Positions 20,309 through 24,299 of a stretch of DNA of 24,299 nucleotides are shown here, in pieces; positions within the stretch are counted from its first letter, which is position 1, and each line of letters opens with the position of its first letter. Made by a program: the position numbers and the translations under genes. Source of the DNA: an uncultured Eubacteriales bacterium (GTDB lineage Bacteria > Bacillota > Clostridia > Oscillospirales > Oscillospiraceae); the NCBI GenBank assembly GCA_900546615.1, contig URDJ01000039.1, forward strand, positions 1-24,299, in the 5' to 3' direction. A model generated the notes under the pieces. That model was not told where the DNA came from, ran no database searches, and worked only from the letters and a program-made list of their open reading frames with translations.

Positions 20309-21643
20309 TCAGCCGACGGTGACCTGTTCCTCGGGATAGGTCACTGGCGGGTCGGAGCGCCGCTCGAGCAGCGCCATAGCAAAGGATACGCTCCCTACCC
20401 TGCCGCAGTACATGAGCAGGGCTATGACGAGCGCCGAGAGAGTGGAAAGCTCCCTCGTGATGCCGGTGGACATGCCCACCGTACCGATGGCGGAAAAGAC
20501 TTCGATGAGCACGTCAGCCAGCGGCAGCGACTGGGTGCCGCAGAGCACCAGGGCGCCGAACAACGCCAGCATCAGGTTCGTGCTGACTATCATGCCTGAG
20601 CGTTTCATGGCGTCGTCGGGTATCCTGCGCCCGAACACATAGGCACCCCGCCTGCCCCGGATACCTGAGAACAGAAAAATGAGCACCACTGCCACCGAGG
20701 TGGTCTTTATGCCGCCGGCGGTGGAGCCGGGGCTGCCGCCTATGAACATAAGTATTACGGTCAGCAGCTTCGAGGCGTCCGAGAGCGCGGCAGTGTCCAC
20801 GCTGTTGAAGCCAGCGGTCCTCGGCGTCACAGCCGAGAAAAAACTCACCAGTATCTGCTCGCCGAGGGGCATGTCCGCATTCATCCTGTTCCGCTCAATG
20901 ACGAAGAACAGCAGTGCTCCGCCGAAGATGAGCACGAGCGTCGTCAGGATGACGAGCTTGGTCTGCAGATCGTATCTTCGCCACTTGAGGCCCTTCTGCC
21001 TTACGTCGTCCCAGACGAGGAAGCCTATGCCGCCGAAAATGATGAGCAGCATGATGGTTATGCTCACGAGCGCGTCGTCCGAATACGACACCAGCGACGA
21101 GAACGGCTCTTTCACACCCATAAGGTCGAAGCCGGCGTTGCAGAAGGCGGAGATGGAGTGGAAGACGGAGTACCACAGCCCGCGCCCAAGCCCGAACTCG
21201 GGTATGAAGCGTATGGAGAGGAGCACTGCTCCGGCAAGCTCAAAGATAAGAGTCCCGAGGCCGATGGTGGAGGTGATCTCCATAATGCGGCCGACCCTGA
21301 CGGTGTTGATGCTCTCGGCCATGACGCCGCGCTCACGCATGCTCATCCTCCGGCGCAGGAGCCGGGAAAAGAGCGTGGCGATGGTCATGAAACCGAGGCC
21401 GCCGAGCTGTATGAGCACGATGATGACTGCCTGCCCGAAGCCGGACCAGTAGGTGGCTGTGTCCACCAGAACCAGCCCGGTGACGCAGGAGGCGCTGACC
21501 GAGGTAAAGAGCGCGGTCACGAGGCCTGTGGCTTCGCCGCTCTGCGAGGCCGCGGGCAGCATGAGCAATATGGTTCCCGCCGCTATAACGGTGAGAAAGC
21601 CCAGAGCAATAGTCTGGACGTATGAAAGCTGTCGTATCTTCAT
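20309..21643 (-). CDS. ktrB: Ktr/Trk potassium channel subunit
   Basis: A 444-residue membrane protein with four M1-P-M2 repeats of the SKT superfamily. The four pore loops are visible, each with its filter glycine: SASCVTGLVL, SAFCNAGFDL, TPRTAGFNSV and GSTAGGIKTT. It conducts K+ (with Na+ dependence in known KtrAB) into the cell and is gated by the adjacent KtrA. The length and the lack of extra N-terminal helices fit KtrB rather than TrkH. ATG at 21643 matches the family N-terminus (LSYVQTIALGFL). A consensus -10 box ends only 9 nt before this ATG, so the transcript may be practically leaderless. Confidence 0.94.
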   Translation of the reverse strand: MKIRQLSYVQTIALGFLTVIAAGTILLMLPAASQSGEATGLVTALFTSVSASCVTGLVLVDTATYWSGFGQAVIIVLIQLGGLGFMTIATLFSRLLRRRMSMRERGVMAESINTVRVGRIMEITSTIGLGTLIFELAGAVLLSIRFIPEFGLGRGLWYSVFHSISAFCNAGFDLMGVKEPFSSLVSYSDDALVSITIMLLIIFGGIGFLVWDDVRQKGLKWRRYDLQTKLVILTTLVLIFGGALLFFVIERNRMNADMPLGEQILVSFFSAVTPRTAGFNSVDTAALSDASKLLTVILMFIGGSPGSTAGGIKTTSVAVVLIFLFSGIRGRRGAYVFGRRIPDDAMKRSGMIVSTNLMLALFGALVLCGTQSLPLADVLIEVFSAIGTVGMSTGITRELSTLSALVIALLMYCGRVGSVSFAMALLERRSDPPVTYPEEQVTVG

Positions 21644-21652
21644 AACCTGATT

Positions 21653-21680
21653 ATTATAGCATACAGATTTACATATGCAA
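21653..21680 (-). promoter_or_regulatory. ktrB promoter, start point almost at the ATG
   Basis: On the minus strand, -35 TTGCAT (21675-21680), a 16-bp spacer and a perfect TATAAT (21653-21658). Only 9 nt separate the -10 box from the ktrB ATG, leaving at most about 3 nt of 5' leader and no room for a working ribosome site beyond CAGG. Confidence 0.65.
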
Positions 21681-21685
21681 CAAAA

Positions 21686-21707
21686 AGGCTCCGGGACACC
21701 GGAGCCT
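21686..21707 (-). terminator. Terminator of the glyoxalase-family gene
   Basis: AGGCTCCGG (21686-21694) pairs perfectly with 21699-21707 around a 4-nt loop. On the minus strand it is followed by a T-run. It is 5 bp beyond the stop codon. Confidence 0.88.
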
Positions 21708-21712
21708 TCGGC

Positions 21713-22084
21713 CTATTTTTTCTCCGGCAGGATCTCTATCCAGTATCCGTCGGGGTCCTCGATGAAGTAGACGCCCATTTTCTCGTTCACGAAGCAGACG
21801 CAGCCCATCTCCTCGTGCTTTTTACGCGCGGCCTCGATGTCGTCCACGCGCATGGCGAGGTGTATTTCCCCTTCGCCGAGGTCATAGGGCTCCTTGTGGT
21901 CGCGCAGCCAGGTCAGCTCGAGCTGGAAGCCAGTTACGCCGTCGCCGAGGAAGATGAGCTTGTACGAACCGTCGTCGGCGGACTTCTCGCGAACGGGCTT
22001 GAGGCCGAGGGCCTCGTCGTAGAACCTCACGCTCCGCTCGAGGTCGAGCACATTGAAATTGAAGTGATAGAATGTGTACCGCAT
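21713..22084 (-). CDS. Glyoxalase I-family (VOC) metalloenzyme
   Basis: A 123-residue vicinal-oxygen-chelate protein of two beta-alpha-beta-beta-beta modules. All four glyoxalase I metal ligands are in place: His7 (FYHFNF), Glu56 (FQLELTW), His75 (GEIHLAM) and Glu117 (YWIEILP), at nearly the same positions as in E. coli GloA. It probably converts the hemithioacetal of methylglyoxal and a thiol into the lactoyl thioester, though the thiol used by this host is unknown. ATG at 22084 has GGAGG (22093-22097) at 8 nt; a frame extending upstream would run through the tRNA gene and is spurious. Metal (Ni/Co or Zn) cannot be told from sequence. Confidence 0.9.
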   Translation of the reverse strand: MRYTFYHFNFNVLDLERSVRFYDEALGLKPVREKSADDGSYKLIFLGDGVTGFQLELTWLRDHKEPYDLGEGEIHLAMRVDDIEAARKKHEEMGCVCFVNEKMGVYFIEDPDGYWIEILPEKK

Positions 22085-22109
22085 GAGTCTCGCCTCCGTA
22101 TAAATAAAA

Positions 22110-22136
22110 ATTCCCGCACCGAATAGATGCGGGAAT
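22110..22136 (-). terminator. Terminator directly after tRNA-Ser
   Basis: ATTCCCGCA (22110-22118) pairs with 22128-22136. On the minus strand it follows the tRNA CCA end by one base and is followed by TTTTTATTTAT. Confidence 0.88.
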
Positions 22137-22137
22137 G

Positions 22138-22229
22138 TGGCGGAGATGGAGAGATTCGAACTCTCGAAGGGCTTTTGACCCTTACACGATTTCCAATCGT
22201 GCGCGCTCGACCAACTACGCGACATCTCC
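22138..22229 (-). tRNA. tRNA-Ser (anticodon GGA)
   Basis: On the minus strand a full class II tRNA folds: acceptor GGAGATG with CATCTCC, D-arm containing AGTTGGTC, anticodon arm CACGA-TTGGAAA-TCGTG giving anticodon GGA, a long variable arm (AAGGG/CCCTT) diagnostic of serine, and T-arm GAGAGTTCGAATCTCTC. Discriminator G and an encoded CCA (22138-22140) follow. It decodes UCC and UCU. It has its own consensus promoter upstream and a terminator directly after. Confidence 0.97.
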
Positions 22230-22270
22230 ACGCGCTGCCCGAACTGTCAATATCCAGTTGACGCCCACAT

Positions 22271-22299
22271 ATAATAAATGATATTCTCCATAAAGTCAA
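22271..22299 (-). promoter_or_regulatory. tRNA-Ser promoter
   Basis: On the minus strand, -35 TTGACT (22294-22299), a 17-bp spacer and -10 TATTAT (22271-22276), about 41 bp before the mature 5' end. Confidence 0.75.
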
Positions 22300-22312
22300 G
22301 AGAAACTTGAAA

Positions 22313-22786
22313 TTACAGCGCACAGAAGATAATCTCTCTGAGGATACCGGCATGTCGCTCCTCATCGGAGGCATTTTTACGGTATATCCCGGCAAGGACC
22401 TCGTCATTCGCAGCGTCGGCGGCCTTTCTGTAGGCGAGGACGGCGGAGAGCTCGTCGCAGTATGCGGCTCTGAGCGCCCTGAGGCCCCCTCTGGGCAGAG
22501 GACAGGTCTTCGGGGGGATATACCGCTCGCCGGTGAGCAGAAAGTACTCGGTCTGGAGCGCCCGCAGATGGCCGCGCTCGTCGCGGGCCAGCTGCTTCAG
22601 CCGGGTGGAATAAGGTGTAAATCTTGCGGCGCAGGCCTCGTAAAAGGCGGCGGCGCAGGTCTCGTCTGCGATAAAACCGCGCAGGCTCTCGAGCGCGGTG
22701 GCCGGTTCCTCCGCGGCGGGTTCGCCGCAGACCCGCCGCCAGACCTCGGGAAAGCCCTCGAGCGCGGCTCGGGTGTCAGCATCCAT
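22313..22786 (-). CDS. Ferritin-like (rubrerythrin-type) diiron protein
   Basis: A 157-residue four-helix protein with two carboxylate-ExxH motifs of ferritin-like diiron sites: RDERGH (Glu70, His73) and DEERHAG (Glu142, His145). Glu42 in ADETCAA and Glu112 in DELSAVLAYR supply the remaining acids. No rubredoxin tail is present. Such proteins in anaerobes take part in peroxide or oxygen protection or in iron handling; the specific reaction is unknown. ATG at 22786 has GGAGG (22795-22799) at 8 nt; a longer frame to 22915 lacks a ribosome site. It is divergent from rsmE, with 100 bp between starts. Confidence 0.82.
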   Translation of the reverse strand: MDADTRAALEGFPEVWRRVCGEPAAEEPATALESLRGFIADETCAAAFYEACAARFTPYSTRLKQLARDERGHLRALQTEYFLLTGERYIPPKTCPLPRGGLRALRAAYCDELSAVLAYRKAADAANDEVLAGIYRKNASDEERHAGILREIIFCAL

Positions 22787-22829
22787 GTGCCATACCTCCA
22801 CTATGTTCCTGTTACATGGTATGCGGCGC

Positions 22830-22858
22830 TTGAAAAGGCGTGACGGATGTGCGATAAT
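22830..22858 (+). promoter_or_regulatory. rsmE promoter
   Basis: TTGAAA (22830-22835), a 17-bp spacer and GATAAT (22853-22858), 28 bp before the rsmE ATG. Confidence 0.6.
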
Positions 22859-22886
22859 GTTGCAAAGAGAGCGGGAGGCAGAGAAT

Positions 22887-23624
22887 ATGGCAAGATTTTT
22901 CATGGCCGGGAGCAATATAAAGGGCGGCCGTGCTATAATACGCGGGCAGGACGCGGAGCATATCAGAGTGCTGAGGATGCGCCCGGGCGAGGACGTGGTG
23001 ATCTGCGACGGTGCCGGGACGGACTACCGCTGCCGGCTGGTGAGTTCCGGGCCGGAGGAGGCCGAGGCTGAGGTGCTCGAGGTGGTGCCCTGCCGGGGCG
23101 AGCCGAGCGTGGAGGTCACTGTGTACGCGGGCCTGCCGAAGGGCGAGCGCGCGGACTTTCTGGTGCAGAAATGCGTGGAGGCCGGCGCGTCGGGCATAGT
23201 GTTTTTCAACTGCGAGCGCTGCGTGGCAAAGCCAGACGGCCGGAGCATGGAAAAGAAGCTGGAGCGTTTTGCCCGCATAGCGGAGTCAGCTGCCCAGCAG
23301 TCTGGACGCGGGAAGATACCGACGGTCGAGTACCAGCACAACTACGTGGAGACGATAAACCGCGCTATAAAGGCCGAGCTGCGCCTGTTCATGTACGAGA
23401 CGGGCGAGGACAGGTTGCCGATGAAGGAGGCCATCGAGACGGCGGGAGACTTCAAAACGGCGTCGGTGGTCACAGGCCCCGAGGGCGGCTTCACAGAGGC
23501 TGAGGCAAAAATGGCGAAGGTCTGCGGCATGAGGCTGTGCTCCATGGGCGAGCGGATACTCAGATGCGAGACCGCCCCCGTCATAGCCGTGAGCGCCGTC
23601 ATGTACGCCACCGGCAATCTGTAA
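22887..23624 (+). CDS. rsmE: 16S rRNA (uracil(1498)-N(3))-methyltransferase
   Basis: A 245-residue SPOUT-class methyltransferase. The N-terminal PUA-like domain covers about 1-70 (HIRVLRMRPGEDVVICDG). The knotted catalytic domain carries AGLPKGERADFLVQKCVEAG (81-100), ESAAQQSGRGKIP (133-145), VVTGPEGGFTEAE (194-206) and SMGERILRCETAP (219-231), all RsmE signatures of the SAM-binding trefoil knot. It adds m3U1498 near the decoding site of the small ribosomal subunit. ATG at 22887 has GGGAGG (22873-22878) at 8 nt; upstream in-frame ATGs overlap the divergent gene and have no ribosome site. In many Firmicutes it lies near dnaJ and prmA, which are not seen here. Confidence 0.96.
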   Translation: MARFFMAGSNIKGGRAIIRGQDAEHIRVLRMRPGEDVVICDGAGTDYRCRLVSSGPEEAEAEVLEVVPCRGEPSVEVTVYAGLPKGERADFLVQKCVEAGASGIVFFNCERCVAKPDGRSMEKKLERFARIAESAAQQSGRGKIPTVEYQHNYVETINRAIKAELRLFMYETGEDRLPMKEAIETAGDFKTASVVTGPEGGFTEAEAKMAKVCGMRLCSMGERILRCETAPVIAVSAVMYATGNL

Positions 23625-23646
23625 AGCCTGTAAATAGATAGAGAAT

Positions 23647-23680
23647 AACCGGCATGACCGCTTTGGTCATGCCGGTTTCC
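23647..23680. terminator. Bidirectional terminator between rsmE and gdhA
   Basis: A perfect 13-bp stem (23647-23659 with 23665-23677, arm AACCGGCATGACC) and a GCTTT loop, between converging stop codons. Confidence 0.88.
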
Positions 23681-23703
23681 GTTCATATTATTTCTTGCTT
23701 CAC

Positions 23704-24299
23704 TTACACGCCCTGAGCCATCATTGCGGCGGCGACCTTGAGGAAGCCGGCGACGTTGGCGCCTACCATGAGGTCGCCGGGCTTGCCGACCTCGACGGAC
23801 GCGTCGTAGGCCGCGTGGAAGATGTTGTTCATGATGCCCTGCAGCTTCTCGTCCACCTCCTCGAAGCTCCACGACAGCCTCATGCTGTTCTGCGTCATCT
23901 CGAGTCCGCTCGTCGCAACGCCGCCGGCGTTCGACGCCTTGCCCGGAGAGTACATAAGGCCCGCGCCCTGTACCGCCGCTATAGCCTCCGGCGTCAGCGG
24001 CATGTTCGCGCCCTCGAATACGCCCATGCAACCGTTCGCGATGAGCGCCTTCGCACCCTCAAGATCCATCTCGTTCTGCGTCGCGCAGGGCAGCGCTATG
24101 TCGCACTTCACCGTCCAGATGCCGTGGCAGCCCTCGTGATACTCACTGCCCGGCACCTCGTCCGCATACACCTTGATCCTCGCGCGCCGCTTCTGCTTGA
24201 TGTCGATGATCTTCGCAAGATCGATGCCGTTCGGGTCGTACACATAGCCGTTCGAGTCGCACATCGCAACGACCTTGCCGCCCAGCTGCGTGCACTTCT
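23704..24299 (-). CDS. gdhA: NADP-type glutamate dehydrogenase, C-terminal part (runs off the edge)
   Basis: The last ~198 residues of a hexameric glutamate dehydrogenase; the frame is open to the window edge, where it reads GGKVVAMCDSNGYVYDPNGID, the start of the coenzyme-binding domain. Further signatures are CDIALPCATQNEMD, GANMPLTPEA, SPGKASNAGGVATSGLEMTQNS and WSFEEVDEKLQGIM, all typical of the short (about 445-residue) NADP-dependent bacterial enzyme. It interconverts 2-oxoglutarate plus ammonium and glutamate. An internal ATG at 24264 is not the start, since conserved codons continue upstream. Coenzyme specificity (NAD or NADP) is family-based inference. The stop codon TAA is at 23704-23706. 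Confidence 0.95.
   Translation of the reverse strand, partial: KCTQLGGKVVAMCDSNGYVYDPNGIDLAKIIDIKQKRRARIKVYADEVPGSEYHEGCHGIWTVKCDIALPCATQNEMDLEGAKALIANGCMGVFEGANMPLTPEAIAAVQGAGLMYSPGKASNAGGVATSGLEMTQNSMRLSWSFEEVDEKLQGIMNNIFHAAYDASVEVGKPGDLMVGANVAGFLKVAAAMMAQGV

Noticed and set aside
19018..20322. 434-aa plus-strand frame opposite the ABC ATPase and ktrA
   Set aside because: Antisense shadow of two conserved genes.
22138..22229. tRNA-Ser as an attachment site of the element
   Set aside because: It is far from the element boundary and intact, no duplicated 3' end is seen, and serine recombinases seldom use tRNA genes.
22085..22231. 49-residue upstream extension of the glyoxalase-family protein
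   Set aside because: It reads through tRNA-Ser and its terminator; the GGAGG at 22093-22097 and the family N-terminus place the start at 22084.
10399..24299. Host efflux and potassium genes as further element cargo
   Set aside because: The spoVT junction at 9943 marks the element end, and the genes beyond are typical chromosomal housekeeping or efflux genes without element signatures.

Overview
The window suggests a GC-rich, endospore-forming member of the Clostridia, most like the Oscillospiraceae. The grounds are strong Shine-Dalgarno sites throughout, TTG and GTG starts, a SpoVT sporulation regulator, a Ktr potassium system, an NADP-type glutamate dehydrogenase and Gram-positive style ABC and MATE exporters. 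The taxonomic call is inference; no rRNA gene is present.

Bases 1 to about 9,942 are the right-hand part of an integrative element. Its left end lies outside the window. From left to right it carries: a regulatory zone of three XRE-family HTH proteins, a SLOG-fold protein and an unknown 116-aa protein (123-2070); a leftward operon of a DUF6076-type zinc-ribbon protein, a sigma-70-like protein and an unknown 238-aa protein (5054-2255); a rightward replication operon of a CHC2 zinc-finger protein, a P4/D5-type helicase, a probable hidden 57-aa protein and a 92-aa protein (5200-7405); a 379-bp non-coding region with a three-copy repeat at exact 40-bp spacing and a good promoter; then a PD-(D/E)XK nuclease-like gene and a large serine recombinase (7785-10398). 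No capsid, tail or relaxase gene is visible, so a phage satellite-like island or replicating integrative element fits better than a complete prophage.

The main discovery is at the right end. The recombinase ORF does not stop at the element boundary. From base 9943 it runs in frame into the last ~151 codons of spoVT (starting EGDPLEIF and ending FLGKQMES), with only the first ~30 residues of SpoVT missing. The element therefore sits inside spoVT, much as skin elements sit in sigK. The recombinase in its integrated form carries the SpoVT GAF-like sensor domain as a C-terminal tail. Excision should restore spoVT and at the same time change the recombinase C-terminus. SpoVT acts in the forespore, the compartment that is inherited, so the element would need an extrachromosomal phase. 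The replication genes it carries could provide one.

Bases 9,943 to 24,299 are ordinary host chromosome: a MarR-controlled heterodimeric ABC exporter of the TM287/288 type (14448-10442); a methyltransferase; a leftward run ktrB-ktrA, MacB-like ABC transporter and MATE exporter (21643-15270); a glyoxalase-family gene; tRNA-Ser(GGA); a ferritin-like protein; rsmE; and the 3' part of gdhA running off the right edge.
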